Below, in pieces: positions 7,446 to 16,600 of a stretch of 64,000 nucleotides of DNA (position 1 is the stretch's first letter; every line of letters begins with the position of its first letter). The stretch comes from an uncultured Bacteroidales bacterium (GTDB taxonomy: Bacteria; Bacteroidota; Bacteroidia; Bacteroidales; Bacteroidaceae). The stretch is taken from NCBI GenBank assembly GCA_902798425.1, contig CADBWR010000007.1, positions 1 to 64,000 of the forward strand, in the 5' to 3' direction. The notes below the pieces were generated by a model, which worked only from the letters and a program-made list of their open reading frames with translations, did no database searches and was not told the origin of the DNA. The position numbers and the translations under genes were made by a program.

Positions 7446-7476
7446 TTGGCAGTTTCAGAAATAATGTGTACCTTTG
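7446..7476 (+). promoter_or_regulatory. Promoter of rho
   Basis: TTGG (7446-7449), a 19-bp spacer and TACCTTTG (7469-7476). It predicts a leader of about 100 nt before the rho ATG at 7582. Confidence 0.6.
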
Positions 7477-7581
7477 CAGTCGAATTCAAGAAAACATGCT
7501 TCCGTCCGCGAAGTATTCTTTCCAAAAGTTTTCATTTTCCACATCAATCGAATTTTTAATAACGATTTACTGTATACTTAT

Positions 7582-9534
7582 ATGTACACGAAAGAAGAAT
7601 TAGAACAACTTTCTATCCCCGAACTCATGGAGATAGCCAGCGAGTTGGGTGTCAAGGTATCGCAGAATGACGAGCTGGAAAGCGTCATCTACGCCATTCT
7701 GGACAAGGCCGCAGAGAACTCTGCCGCAGGCATACCCACCAACAAGCGCAAACGCACACGCATAGCCAAGAAAGACACAGACAAGGTGTACACCGTCAAT
7801 GGTACCGACGGCGAGAACCTGGATGCCAAACCCAAGAAGAAAAAGGCCGAGAAGAAGCCCACTATCGATAGTCTGTTTGCTGAACAGGAGGCTGCCGAGC
7901 AAGCCGCCGCTGCAGAACAGGAAGCCGCAGAGGCTCCCGTGGCTGAGCAGGCTCCCGCAGAGGAAAAGCCTGCTCCCAAGAAGCGTGGCCGTAAGTCAAA
8001 GAAGGAGCTCGAAGAGATGGCTGCTGCCAAGGCTGCCGAAGAACAGACTGCCAATGCTGAGACAGCGGCAGACATCATTCCGGAAGCTGCTGCAGCAGAA
8101 GACTCAGGAGAGCCCATCGAAGAGAACATCATCAGTCAGCTGCAGGAGAAGATGTCGCAGAACAATGCTTCATCAGTAGCTGCTGAGGGTGGCGAAGGAG
8201 CCTATGAGAATCCCGCCAGCACAGACGACGTCTGGGAAGGCGACCCTGGCGACGGCACCGACTTCATTCCCGTAGTAGACCTGCCCATCGAGGACCAGGC
8301 TGCCATTCCTTCACTCGACATCTTTGACCGTCCGATGACACAGCCTATGGCTCAGGATATGATGGTTGCCCCCATGCCCGCTGCCAACCGTAAGGCTAAC
8401 GAGCACTTCGACTTTGACGACCTCATCAGCGGCAATGGTGTGCTGGAACTGCTGCAGGACGGCTATGGATTCCTGCGCTCCAGCGACTACAACTACCTGT
8501 CGTCACCCGACGACATCTACGTATCGCCCCAGCAGATCAAGAAATATTTCCTGAAGACGGGCGACGTCGTAGAGTGTACCGTACGTCCACCCCACGACAA
8601 CGAGAAATACTTTGCACTCAGCACGGTGAAGACCATCAATGGCCGTCAGCCCCACGAGGTGCGCGACCGCGTAGCCTTCGAACACCTGACGCCACTGTTC
8701 CCTGAAGAGAAGTTCACCCTCTGCGGCGACCCCGCCACCACGAACCCCTCAGTACGCATCGTCGACCTCTTTGCTCCTATCGGTAAAGGACAGCGTGCCC
8801 TCATCGTCGCTCAGCCCAAGACTGGTAAGACCATCCTGATGAAGGACATTGCCAACGCCATCGCCGCCAACCATCCCGAGGCATACATCATGATGCTGCT
8901 CATCGACGAGCGCCCTGAGGAGGTGACAGACATGGCCCGTACCGTCAATGCAGAGGTGATAGCCTCTACCTTCGACGAGCCCGCCGACCGCCACGTGAAG
9001 ATTGCCGGCATCGTGCTGGAGAAGGCCAAGCGCATGGTAGAGTGTGGACACGACGTGGTTATCTTCCTCGACTCTATCACCCGTTTGGCTCGTGCCTACA
9101 ACACCGTCAGCCCTGCTTCTGGTAAGGTGCTCACGGGTGGTGTCGATGCCAACGCCCTGCAGAAGCCCAAGCGCTTCTTCGGTGCTGCCCGTAATATTGA
9201 GGGTGGCGGTTCACTGACTATCATCGCCACAGCACTGACAGACACTGGCAGTAAGATGGACGAGGTTATCTTCGAGGAGTTCAAGGGTACTGGTAACTCT
9301 GAGTTGCAGCTCGACCGCATGCTGGCTAACAAGCGCATCTTCCCGGCTGTCAACCTGGTACAGTCGTCTACTCGTCGCGACGATCTGCTGCAGGATCAGA
9401 CCACACTGAACCGCATGTGGATTATGCGTAAGTATATTGCCGAGATGAACCCCATCGAGGCTATGAATACGGTACACGACCGTCTCATCCAGACACACTC
9501 CAATGAGGAGTTCCTGCTCAGCATGAACGGGTAG
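7582..9534 (+). CDS. rho: Transcription termination factor Rho
   Basis: Hexameric RNA-dependent ATPase that ends transcription. The N-terminal SAP-like helical domain ([19 protein letters not shown]) is followed by an Ala/Glu/Lys-rich, probably disordered insertion at about residues 55-265, typical of Bacteroidota Rho. Next are the cold-shock RNA-binding domain ([15 protein letters not shown]) and the RecA-like core with Walker [43 protein letters not shown] and the [19 protein letters not shown] loop. I chose ATG 7582 because the upstream in-frame residues overlap the promoter and leader and have no family resemblance. At 651 residues it is longer than E. coli Rho because of the insertion. 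Confidence 0.95.
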   Translation: MYTKEELEQLSIPELMEIASELGVKVSQNDELESVIYAILDKAAENSAAGIPTNKRKRTRIAKKDTDKVYTVNGTDGENLDAKPKKKKAEKKPTIDSLFAEQEAAEQAAAAEQEAAEAPVAEQAPAEEKPAPKKRGRKSKKELEEMAAAKAAEEQTANAETAADIIPEAAAAEDSGEPIEENIISQLQEKMSQNNASSVAAEGGEGAYENPASTDDVWEGDPGDGTDFIPVVDLPIEDQAAIPSLDIFDRPMTQPMAQDMMVAPMPAANRKANEHFDFDDLISGNGVLELLQDGYGFLRSSDYNYLSSPDDIYVSPQQIKKYFLKTGDVVECTVRPPHDNEKYFALSTVKTINGRQPHEVRDRVAFEHLTPLFPEEKFTLCGDPATTNPSVRIVDLFAPIGKGQRALIVAQPKTGKTILMKDIANAIAANHPEAYIMMLLIDERPEEVTDMARTVNAEVIASTFDEPADRHVKIAGIVLEKAKRMVECGHDVVIFLDSITRLARAYNTVSPASGKVLTGGVDANALQKPKRFFGAARNIEGGGSLTIIATALTDTGSKMDEVIFEEFKGTGNSELQLDRMLANKRIFPAVNLVQSSTRRDDLLQDQTTLNRMWIMRKYIAEMNPIEAMNTVHDRLIQTHSNEEFLLSMNG

Positions 9535-9584
9535 TATTAATGCATAATGCTTAATGCATAATTCATAATGCAGAATTAAGGCAA

Positions 9585-10205
9585 ATGGAGATCATACAGA
9601 AATATTTCCCCCATCTTAGCGAGAGGCAGCAACAGCAGTTTGCTGCCCTCGACGCTTTGTATCGTGACTGGAACTCGAAGATTAACGTCATCTCGCGCAA
9701 GGACATCGACAACCTCTACGAGCACCACGTGCTGCACTCGCTGGCCATTGCCAAGATGCTGCCCTTCAAGGATGGCACCAAGATACTGGACTTCGGCACG
9801 GGTGGCGGTTTCCCAGGCATTCCCCTGGCCATCCTCTTCCCCGAGTGCGACTTCAAACTCATCGACGGCACGGGCAAGAAGATTCGTGTAGCCCAGGAGG
9901 TGTGCAACGCCATCGGACTGACCAACTGCCACCCTGAGCATCTGCGTGGCGAGGAGGAGAAAGGCAAGTACGACTTCGTCGTCAGTCGTGCTGTAATGCC
10001 CCTACCCGACTTGGCGAAAATCGTGAAAAAGAACATAGCCAAAGAGCAGCATAACGCACTGCCCAATGGTATACTATGTCTGAAAGGTGGCGACCTTCAG
10101 GCTGAACTGCAACCCTTCCGCCACATTACAGACTCGATGGAGCTGACCCAGTGGTTCGAGGAAGAGTGGTTCAAAGAAAAATATGTGGTCTATCTGCCCC
10201 TGTAA
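9585..10205 (+). CDS. rsmG: 16S rRNA (guanine-527-N7)-methyltransferase RsmG
   Basis: SAM-dependent methyltransferase that modifies G527 of 16S rRNA (also called GidB). The SAM-binding motif ILDFGTGGGFPGIPLA is at about residues 67-82, with the acidic second strand FKLIDGTGKKI and a later DFVVSRAV motif. Its 206 residues match the family. It follows rho after a 50-bp gap made of short A/T-rich TGCATAATGC repeats. The 3' end forms one arm of a hairpin with the downstream intergenic sequence. Confidence 0.93.
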   Translation: MEIIQKYFPHLSERQQQQFAALDALYRDWNSKINVISRKDIDNLYEHHVLHSLAIAKMLPFKDGTKILDFGTGGGFPGIPLAILFPECDFKLIDGTGKKIRVAQEVCNAIGLTNCHPEHLRGEEEKGKYDFVVSRAVMPLPDLAKIVKKNIAKEQHNALPNGILCLKGGDLQAELQPFRHITDSMELTQWFEEEWFKEKYVVYLPL

Positions 10206-10223
10206 AGAGGCGATAGACCACAT
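10183..10223. terminator. Convergent terminator between rsmG and deoD
   Basis: ATGTGGTCTATC (10183-10194, inside the end of rsmG) pairs with GATAGACCACAT (10212-10223), with an inner GCC/GGC extension. It sits between two converging genes and could act on both strands; no strong T-run follows. Confidence 0.5.
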
Positions 10224-10242
10224 CATTTATACCTTATATTAT

Positions 10243-10950
10243 TTATACCAGCGAGAAGGCGACATCCATCATGTGAGTAAAGCTGTTCTGGCGCTCCTCG
10301 GCAGTCGTAGCCTCGCCTGTCAGGATATGGTCAGAGATGGTCAGCAGACCCAGGGCACGATTGCCCGAACGGGCCGCATTCATATAGAGCGCTGCAATCT
10401 CCATCTCCACGGCCAGCACTCCCATGTTAATCCACTTGTCGGTGTGGGGGTTGTCGCTGTAGAACGTGTCGGAAGACACCACGTTGCCCACCTTGTAGTG
10501 GTAGCCGAACTTCTCGCACGACTCGACAGCAGCACGCAGCAGTTCGAAGTCGGCGATAGGCGCAAAGGTTCCGGGCAGTTCAAACTGAGCACCGAAATTG
10601 CTGTTGGTACAGCAACCCATAGCAATGGCAAGGTCGCCAATATGCAGGTCGTTATTGATAGAACCGGCAGAGCCCACACGGATGATGGTCTTCACACCAT
10701 AGAAGTTGTAGAGCTCATAGGTATAGATACCGATAGAGGCCATACCCATGCCGTGACCCATCACGCTGACGCGCTTGCCCTGATAGGTACCCGTATAGCC
10801 CAGCATGCCGCGCACCTGGTTGAAGCAAACGGGATTCTCCAGATACTTCTCGGCCATGAGTTTCACACGCAGCGGGTCGCCCGCCATGATAACAGTCTCG
10901 GCAATGTCGCCATACTGAGCCCCAATGTGGGGAGTAGGAGTATTTTTCAT
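10243..10950 (-). CDS. deoD: Purine-nucleoside phosphorylase, DeoD type
   Basis: Splits purine (deoxy)nucleosides with phosphate in nucleoside salvage. Family landmarks are MAGDPLRVK near the N terminus, RVGSAGSI, the VEMEIAALY substrate-binding motif and LTISDHI near the C terminus. The 235 residues match the hexameric bacterial family. It is monocistronic, with a TATCTTTG promoter box about 35 bp upstream. It is divergent from nth and convergent with rsmG. Confidence 0.93.
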   Translation of the reverse strand: MKNTPTPHIGAQYGDIAETVIMAGDPLRVKLMAEKYLENPVCFNQVRGMLGYTGTYQGKRVSVMGHGMGMASIGIYTYELYNFYGVKTIIRVGSAGSINNDLHIGDLAIAMGCCTNSNFGAQFELPGTFAPIADFELLRAAVESCEKFGYHYKVGNVVSSDTFYSDNPHTDKWINMGVLAVEMEIAALYMNAARSGNRALGLLTISDHILTGEATTAEERQNSFTHMMDVAFSLV

Positions 10951-10984
10951 AAGCTTTATAATAATTAGTTAACAACTGATGTTG

Positions 10985-10992
10985 CAAAGATA
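10985..10992 (-). promoter_or_regulatory. -7 promoter box of deoD
   Basis: Reads TATCTTTG on the minus strand, 35 bp before the deoD ATG. Confidence 0.55.
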
Positions 10993-11038
10993 GTAAATAC
11001 TTTTTAAAATAGAAACAAAAAACAGAAAAAATACTACG

Positions 11039-11713
11039 ATGACGAAGAAACAACGATACGAGGCTGTGCTCAGCTACTTCCGCCAGGAGATGCCTGAGGC
11101 AGATACAGAACTGGAGTTTGGCAGCATCTTCCAACTGCTGGTGGCCGTTGTGCTCAGCGCACAGTGTACGGACAAGCGCATCAATCAGGTAACTCCCGAA
11201 CTGTTTCGCCAGTATCCGGATGCCAAGGCGATGGCGAAAGCAGAAGTCGACGAGGTGCTGGAGTATATCAAGAGTGTGTCGTACCCCAATGCCAAAGCAG
11301 AACATTTGGTGAAGATGGCACGCATGCTGGTGGAGCGCCACGGCGGAGAAGTGCCTGCCGACATGAACCAACTGCTGGACCTGCCCGGCGTAGGTCGCAA
11401 GACGGCCAACGTCATCCAGTCGGTAGCCTTTGGCAAGTCGACCATGGCTGTCGACACCCACGTATTCCGTGTGAGTCATCGTCTGGGGCTGGTCGCTGCC
11501 AAGGCCGACAATCCCTTGAAGGTAGAACAGGAGCTGGTAAAAAATATACCCGTGGAAGATATTCCACGGGCACATCATTGGTTATTGCTGCACGGCCGCT
11601 ATGTCTGTACGGCGCGCCGTCCTCATTGCGAGCGTTGTGGTCTTAGCGCTGTCTGCCCCTCCTTTGCCAGCCTTTCATCATCTGGCGATGGAAGCGCTTC
11701 TCAGCCTTCATGA
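11039..11713 (+). CDS. nth: Endonuclease III
   Basis: Base-excision repair DNA glycosylase/AP lyase for oxidised pyrimidines. The helix-hairpin-helix and catalytic Lys lie in LLDLPGVGRKTANVI (about residues 110-125), the catalytic Asp in VDTHVFRV, and the 4Fe-4S cluster Cys residues in CTARRPHCERCGLSAVC (C-x6-C-x2-C-x5-C, about residues 190-206). A Ser-rich tail of about 18 residues follows the cluster and runs 71 bp into the convergently transcribed gene at 11643. Confidence 0.94.
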   Translation: MTKKQRYEAVLSYFRQEMPEADTELEFGSIFQLLVAVVLSAQCTDKRINQVTPELFRQYPDAKAMAKAEVDEVLEYIKSVSYPNAKAEHLVKMARMLVERHGGEVPADMNQLLDLPGVGRKTANVIQSVAFGKSTMAVDTHVFRVSHRLGLVAAKADNPLKVEQELVKNIPVEDIPRAHHWLLLHGRYVCTARRPHCERCGLSAVCPSFASLSSSGDGSASQPS

Positions 11714-12071
11714 CCTCATAGACCTTCGAAGGTGCTATCACCTTCATCATCTTTTTATGATAGGTGGCATCCAGTTCACCCAACTCAAGGTTTAGCTTGT
11801 CATACTCCAGGATAACCTGCTTACAGGCATCATCGCCAGAGGGTTTGTTCATACTCAGCTTGCGCATCTTGTCATAGATGCCACGCTGCTTCTCACGCAT
11901 CTCACGAAATACAGGGAACAACTTATCGGCCTCCTGCGGAGTCAGCGAGGCTTCTTTCATGATGAAATCTTTCAGGTCTGCCTCAAACTTCTCCGGAGAG
12001 AAGCGCTTGTCTTGAGCGCTCATCATGATAGTCATCATCAGCAACAGGCTGAGAGTTATAAGCTTTTTCAT
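11643..12071 (-). CDS. Secreted Spy/CpxP-like hypothetical protein
   Basis: A 142-residue protein with a clear signal peptide (MKKLITLSLLLMMTIMMSAQ) followed by an all-helical, highly charged body (FRKMREKQRGIYDKMRK-like segments). This resembles the heavy-metal or envelope-stress periplasmic proteins encoded with sigma factors, though homology is not certain. It is the last gene of the minus-strand operon that holds an ECF sigma factor and its putative anti-sigma protein, lying 22 bp or more downstream of the latter. Its 3' end overlaps nth on the opposite strand by 71 bp. Confidence 0.65.
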   Translation of the reverse strand: MKKLITLSLLLMMTIMMSAQDKRFSPEKFEADLKDFIMKEASLTPQEADKLFPVFREMREKQRGIYDKMRKLSMNKPSGDDACKQVILEYDKLNLELGELDATYHKKMMKVIAPSKVYEVMKAEKRFHRQMMKGWQRRGRQR

Positions 12072-12092
12072 GTCGTTACTTTTTTAGTTTTC

Positions 12093-12440
12093 TTACTCTT
12101 CTGCTAACAACTGGTAGATATCCGTATTGTCAAGCATAGCATAGTCGGCAGCCTCATCAATATAGGTCTCAGAGAATGCGACCTGCTGCTGGTTGTCGGT
12201 AGTGTTGTGGAAATGGAAGGAGAAAGCCGTAACAAGCAATGCAGCCACACAGGCGGCAGCATAGAACCAGTGACGGATGGGCATAGCCACCTTCTTAGCC
12301 ACGGACTTACTCTCCATTGGCTGACGTTTGGGCAGCTGAGCCATGATATTTGCCGTAAACTGGTCGAAATACCCTTCTGGCGTGCGGAAGGGATTCTTCT
12401 GCCCTACTCTTTCCTTGAGGTATAATTCTTCGTTAGTCAT
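12093..12440 (-). CDS. Putative anti-sigma / membrane-anchored regulator
   Basis: A 115-residue protein with a cytoplasmic N-terminal region containing GKNPFRTPEGYFDQF-like sequence, one membrane segment at about residues 55-72 (HWFYAAACVAALLVTAF) and a short acidic extracytoplasmic tail. The NPFxTPEGYFD segment followed by a TM helix is common in small proteins encoded next to ECF sigma factors in Bacteroidota, so an anti-sigma role is inferred. I use ATG 12440; an ATG two codons earlier is equally possible. It follows the sigma gene by about 55 bp. Confidence 0.6.
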   Translation of the reverse strand: MTNEELYLKERVGQKNPFRTPEGYFDQFTANIMAQLPKRQPMESKSVAKKVAMPIRHWFYAAACVAALLVTAFSFHFHNTTDNQQQVAFSETYIDEAADYAMLDNTDIYQLLAEE

Positions 12441-12494
12441 TGACATACTCCTTAGTGTTTGTTTTATTGTTTGACGTATAATCATGTAGAAAGT

Positions 12495-13046
12495 TTAATC
12501 ACGGTACTTAAAAAATTCAGAAATCTTTTTCACCGCAATATGATAGGATGCTTTCAGGGCACCTTCAGAGGTATTGAGAAGTTTACTTATATCGCTGTAT
12601 TTCATGTCGTCGAAGTAGCGCAGGTTGAAGACAGTGCGCTGCACATCAGGCAACTGGCTTATGGCTTCCTGTAGGAGAGCCTCCGTCTGGTCGCCATCAA
12701 AATAGCGGTCTGCCATCAGCGTATCAGCGACGCCACGTTCTGCCTCGTCAGCACTGGTTACCAACTGGTTTTTCTTGCGGCGAAGGAAGTCGAGACTCTC
12801 ATTGACAGCGATGCGATAGAGCCACGTGGAAATCTTGGCATCGTGATGGAAGTCGTCCAGATGGGCCCATGCCTTCAGAAAGACGTTCTGCATAACGTCG
12901 TTGGCATCCTCATGACTGAGCACCATGCGGCGTACCTGCCAGTAGAGCTGTTCGCTATACTCGCGCACCAACCGCTCAAAGGCTTTCCGTTGACTCTGTG
13001 GGTCTGTCAACAGTTGCATCAGCAACTGTTCTTCGTCTTTCGTCAT
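12495..13046 (-). CDS. ECF-type RNA polymerase sigma factor
   Basis: A 183-residue sigma-70 family factor. Region 2 contains SHEDANDVMQNVFLKAWAHL and the helix KISTWLYRIAVNESLDFLRRKK. Region 4 contains LPDVQRTVFNLRYFDDMKYSDISKLLNTSEGALKASYHIAVKKI. It overlaps the upstream L,D-transpeptidase gene by 4 bp and is followed by the putative anti-sigma gene, so the operon links a sigma/anti-sigma pair with envelope proteins; an envelope-stress role is inference. Confidence 0.9.
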   Translation of the reverse strand: MTKDEEQLLMQLLTDPQSQRKAFERLVREYSEQLYWQVRRMVLSHEDANDVMQNVFLKAWAHLDDFHHDAKISTWLYRIAVNESLDFLRRKKNQLVTSADEAERGVADTLMADRYFDGDQTEALLQEAISQLPDVQRTVFNLRYFDDMKYSDISKLLNTSEGALKASYHIAVKKISEFFKYRD

Positions 13047-14644
13047 GGTAGGAATGGTTTCAGATGCTCTAATATCACGCGGTCATAGCCATAGACATCC
13101 GGCCAGGACTGTAAGGCACCGTTCTCGTCAGTCCACAGCGTGAAGTATATAATATAAAGAGGTACGTGAGGTTTGACGGGCACATAGCCTATCAGCTTGT
13201 GCTCTTCCTCTTCCTGGTGGGTACGCAGATATTTCATGCCACGTTCAGTAGCGGGCTTCAGTCCCATCGAGATACGGATGCGATCTAAGAGCCACTCGTC
13301 GGGCTGGTCAAGCACGAACGCTGCCAGTTCGTAAGGCTTGGCCACACGCACACAGCCGTGGGATATGGAACGTGAGTCGCGCTGGAACATCCAAGGTGTG
13401 GAGGTGTAGTGCAGAAATACGGAGAACTGGTTCTTGAAGCGGAACACGATGCGCCCCAAAGAATTGTCATCGCCACTCTGCTGTGCCACACGGTATTTGC
13501 CACTGAGCAGCATACTGCCCGTCACCTCGCTAATAGCCATCTGCTTATTGGTGGCACGTTCGTATATCTCGTATCTGTTGCGGGCAAAATAGGCACTGTC
13601 GCCAGCATGGCGTACTACGTCCTTCTCCAGAATACTCTGCGGAATAATCCATTGCGGATTGACCTCCATCCATTCTATGGCACTGGTCAGCAAAGGGGTC
13701 TTCGTCTTCATAGCTCCACAAACGATGCGCATGTGCAACACACTGTCACCGCCATAGGCATAGAGCTGGTAGGCAGGAATATTGACGATGATGCGTTTGC
13801 CCTCCTCAGGGACGGGATTATGCAGACGCCAACGGGTGCGCTCCATATTGGCAAGGATGCGCTGCCGTTGCATGCTACTGCTGTCACGTTGCAGCATCTC
13901 CTTCAGCTGACGGTAGAACTTATCCTGTGTTTCGATGCTTGCCAGATACTGGGAGAGGCTGTCGTGCTGAATTTTACCAATAACGGAGAGATAGTAGTCA
14001 GCAGGTGCCTTCTCCATATCCATATCAAAGAGTCCACGATAGCGGACCACATGGGCTGGCTGTCCTTCCTTTCTTTCTTCTTCGTCCAAACGATTGAAGA
14101 CGCGCAAAGGATTGATAAAGCCGTAGCGGTAGCCGTAAGCATAGCGTAGGCAAGCCTTGGTGAGGTGATATTCCAATCGGGCTGCAACATGGTTGATATC
14201 GTCAGCACCCTCGCCGAACTGCAACTGGCGCAGGCACTGCATGTCGCGCTCAATAGCGTCGACGTAGAAAGCATGTTCAGAGAAACCTATAGCAGACACT
14301 CCATGCAGATAAGCCAGCAGCGAGTCAGCACGATGATCCACTCCTGCCCTGTCGACCCACAGCAGTTGGGCTTCAGGCTGTGCATAGTATTCGCGTACAC
14401 GACGGTCGGCTTCTGTCTCAATAGCTGCTGACTGTGCTGTGCTGCGTACCAAACGGGCTACTTGCTGGAAGTCAAAAACAAACGTAGGCGCCTTCATATC
14501 AGAAAACGCCTCCATTGTTATGTCCTTGTTCTTAAAAGAGTTGTCCTTGCCACATCCCATGAGAACCAGTGCGGCTAAGGCGAGTAGTCCGATTAGCGAA
14601 CAGAAACCTTTCTGACTACTTTTCCGATTTTTAAGATATAGCAA
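13043..14644 (-). CDS. L,D-transpeptidase (YcbB/LdtD-like) lipoprotein
   Basis: Forms 3-3 cross-links in peptidoglycan or attaches proteins to it. The 533-residue protein starts with a lipoprotein signal (VLMGC, Cys about residue 31). The middle holds the large YcbB-type helical region with a peptidoglycan-binding-like part. The YkuD catalytic domain follows, with the motif SHGCVR and nucleophile Cys431; IVNIPAYQLYAY and IVCGAMKTKTP are family landmarks. The start overlaps the preceding gene by 52 bp, which looks real because the signal peptide needs the first codons. It is in the same operon as an ECF sigma factor. Confidence 0.88.
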   Translation of the reverse strand: MLYLKNRKSSQKGFCSLIGLLALAALVLMGCGKDNSFKNKDITMEAFSDMKAPTFVFDFQQVARLVRSTAQSAAIETEADRRVREYYAQPEAQLLWVDRAGVDHRADSLLAYLHGVSAIGFSEHAFYVDAIERDMQCLRQLQFGEGADDINHVAARLEYHLTKACLRYAYGYRYGFINPLRVFNRLDEEERKEGQPAHVVRYRGLFDMDMEKAPADYYLSVIGKIQHDSLSQYLASIETQDKFYRQLKEMLQRDSSSMQRQRILANMERTRWRLHNPVPEEGKRIIVNIPAYQLYAYGGDSVLHMRIVCGAMKTKTPLLTSAIEWMEVNPQWIIPQSILEKDVVRHAGDSAYFARNRYEIYERATNKQMAISEVTGSMLLSGKYRVAQQSGDDNSLGRIVFRFKNQFSVFLHYTSTPWMFQRDSRSISHGCVRVAKPYELAAFVLDQPDEWLLDRIRISMGLKPATERGMKYLRTHQEEEEHKLIGYVPVKPHVPLYIIYFTLWTDENGALQSWPDVYGYDRVILEHLKPFLP

Positions 14645-14913
14645 CCTTTTGGTATATTTAGTTCAATTTTCTGTGCGGGGCTTTCAATCTTCTCCGTCAT
14701 AATGCAACGGCCTGTCAGCGAAATGACCTCTAACGTCTGTCCCTGGGCACCATTGACCATTACCGTCTGTCCTTTAACGGTAATAGTAACCTCCTCATCA
14801 ACAAATTCCTCAATGCCTGGAGCAACAGGAATAGCGGTCATCATAGATGGCCATGCAATGATAAATGAGAGGGTTATAGAGAATATAAGTAATGATTTCT
14901 TCATACGCATCAA
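14593..14913 (-). CDS. Small secreted protein consisting almost only of a T9SS-type C-terminal tail
   Basis: 106 residues: a signal peptide (about residues 1-27), a short acidic linker, then about 70 residues that look like a type IX secretion type A sorting domain (VISLTGRCIMTEK ... KGCYILKIGKVVRKVSVR). Normally such a domain follows a large passenger; none is present here. It heads the minus-strand operon with the L,D-transpeptidase, whose start it overlaps by 52 bp, and has a TATCTTTG promoter box 25 bp upstream. Confidence 0.6.
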   Translation of the reverse strand: MMRMKKSLLIFSITLSFIIAWPSMMTAIPVAPGIEEFVDEEVTITVKGQTVMVNGAQGQTLEVISLTGRCIMTEKIESPAQKIELNIPKGCYILKIGKVVRKVSVR

Positions 14914-14937
14914 CAGATTATTTGGTGCAAAGATAAG

Positions 14938-14945
14938 AATAATCT
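14938..14945 (-). promoter_or_regulatory. -7 promoter box of the L,D-transpeptidase / sigma operon
   Basis: Reads TATCTTTG on the minus strand, 25 bp before the first ATG of the operon. Confidence 0.5.
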
Positions 14946-14981
14946 TCGATTAATCCAAATTTTTAGGCCAAAAAGTAAGCA

Positions 14982-15896
14982 TCAGACGTCAAAAACATCC
15001 ATTTCATTGGTTAGACGGCTGTTTTCAAACACCTCACGGGCCTCATCAAGCAAGACCTCCTCACGTTCATAGCGTGAAGAATAGTGCCCTAACAACAGCT
15101 GTCCCACCCCAGCCTCGCGAGCTACCAAAGCAGCCTGACGGGCGGTAGAATGGTTATACTTCTGAGCCATCTGCAGATTATCCTCGCCATAGGTACTCTC
15201 GTGATAGAGCGTGCTGACGCCTTGCAATAGAGTGGCCAACGACGGTATATAGCGAGTATCGCTGACATAGGCATAGCTACGCACAGGGTCGGCAGCCTCC
15301 ACCAGACGTTCATGGGGAATCTCCTCACCCTCGGCAGTAGTCCAGCCAGCTCCAGCCTTGATGTTATTGAACTGACTGACGGGGATCTCGTAGAAATCTG
15401 CTACATCACGACGGATATGGGGCAGCGAGGGTTTCTCACGGAACAGGTAGCCACAACAGTGTACCCGATGCTCCAATGGCAATGTCTCGACAGTCAGTGA
15501 ACGGTCGTCATAGATAACCTGCTGCTGTGTCGTGTCTACTGCCACAAACTCGACCTCATAGTCCAGGTCACGACAGAAAAAGTCTATCTGTCGCTGCAAG
15601 ATATCGGCCAGCTCTGCAGGAGCATAGACCGTCAGCTTGGCAGTACGTCCCAACAGTCCGAAGGTGCTCAGCATGCCAATGAGTCCAAAGCAATGGTCGC
15701 CATGCAGATGGGTGATGAAGACAGCACTAATCTTCGTAAAGCGCAGACGCGAACGGCGCAACTGTATCTGCGTCCCTTCACCACAATCTACGAGAAACAG
15801 CTTGCCACGAACCTCCACGACCTGCGCGGAGGGGAAATGCTTCAGCGTAGGAAGGGCACTGCCGCAACCTAAAATGTGTACTTTGAATGGTTCCAA
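14982..15896 (-). CDS. rnz: Ribonuclease Z
   Basis: Metallo-beta-lactamase fold endonuclease that processes tRNA 3' ends. The metal-binding motif HLHGDH is at residues 63-68, preceded by LVDCGEGTQIQL. Further ligands lie in YVSDTR (Asp) and LLLGHYSSRY (His). The 304 residues match the family. The gene starts 6 bp after the stop of the upstream lipoprotein gene, so the two are probably co-transcribed. Confidence 0.94.
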   Translation of the reverse strand: MEPFKVHILGCGSALPTLKHFPSAQVVEVRGKLFLVDCGEGTQIQLRRSRLRFTKISAVFITHLHGDHCFGLIGMLSTFGLLGRTAKLTVYAPAELADILQRQIDFFCRDLDYEVEFVAVDTTQQQVIYDDRSLTVETLPLEHRVHCCGYLFREKPSLPHIRRDVADFYEIPVSQFNNIKAGAGWTTAEGEEIPHERLVEAADPVRSYAYVSDTRYIPSLATLLQGVSTLYHESTYGEDNLQMAQKYNHSTARQAALVAREAGVGQLLLGHYSSRYEREEVLLDEAREVFENSRLTNEMDVFDV

Positions 15897-15902
15897 GGAC
15901 GC

Positions 15903-16562
15903 TTACATTTTAAAGTCATCGTAATCAACATCTTCCAGCTTCACATCATCGCCATAGGTCTCCTTGGGCTTCTGGCGACTATATTCGAAGACTTCCTCAG
16001 CATCTCTGTAGACCAATGAGTCGGCAGTCAACTTAGTGATATCGTAGATATTGAGCTCTTCTACGTCATTGGCTCCATCGCGCACCAAGGTAATCTCCAG
16101 ATGTCCCTTGACCAGTCGCCAGGTACGATAGATAATAGAACCTTGCTCGATGCTCTCTGCTACACCGCCTTCCTTGATACTGATGCCAACTTCATCGCTG
16201 CCGTCAATGGGGTTTGGCATTACCCAGTTGCCTAACAGTGCCGTCTGGTTGATTACCATCTTCGCAATATCCCTGGTATAAGAAGGTATAATAGCCATAC
16301 GATCACCTGCCTGCAGTCCGCCAAACACCATGTCACGGTCCTTGGCATCGGAAATGTCAAGCATCAGCGTATCACCAGTATCAGTAATCAACTGCAACAC
16401 ATTCATGGATGTCGCTTCGCCACAGATACCATACAATGTAGAATCTATGGACTGGTCTAACGAGTCGCCATTATCAAAGGGCACTGGTTTTGTATTGTTA
16501 CCACAACTGCCCATTGACAGTACGACTGCAGCAACCAAAAGGATGATTCCAAATTTTTTCAT
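15903..16562 (-). CDS. Lipocalin-like lipoprotein, hypothetical
   Basis: A 219-residue lipoprotein (signal MKKFGIILLVAAVVLSMGSC, Cys20). The second half, from GNWVMPNPIDGSDEVGISIKEGG to VKGHLEITLV, resembles the lipocalin-like beta-sandwich found in many Bacteroidota lipoproteins. It is probably attached to the outer or inner membrane facing the periplasm. Function unknown. It is encoded directly upstream of rnz on the same strand. Confidence 0.7.
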   Translation of the reverse strand: MKKFGIILLVAAVVLSMGSCGNNTKPVPFDNGDSLDQSIDSTLYGICGEATSMNVLQLITDTGDTLMLDISDAKDRDMVFGGLQAGDRMAIIPSYTRDIAKMVINQTALLGNWVMPNPIDGSDEVGISIKEGGVAESIEQGSIIYRTWRLVKGHLEITLVRDGANDVEELNIYDITKLTADSLVYRDAEEVFEYSRQKPKETYGDDVKLEDVDYDDFKM

Positions 16563-16600
16563 ATCTCTTACATCTTACTTCTTACATCATACATCACACA

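Noticed and set aside
7474-7581. Longer N terminus for Rho
   Set aside because: The extra 36 codons overlap the promoter -7 region and leader and show no family resemblance.
10183-10968. 261-codon plus-strand reading frame opposite deoD
   Set aside because: Complete antisense shadow of a well-recognised gene, with no family resemblance of its own.
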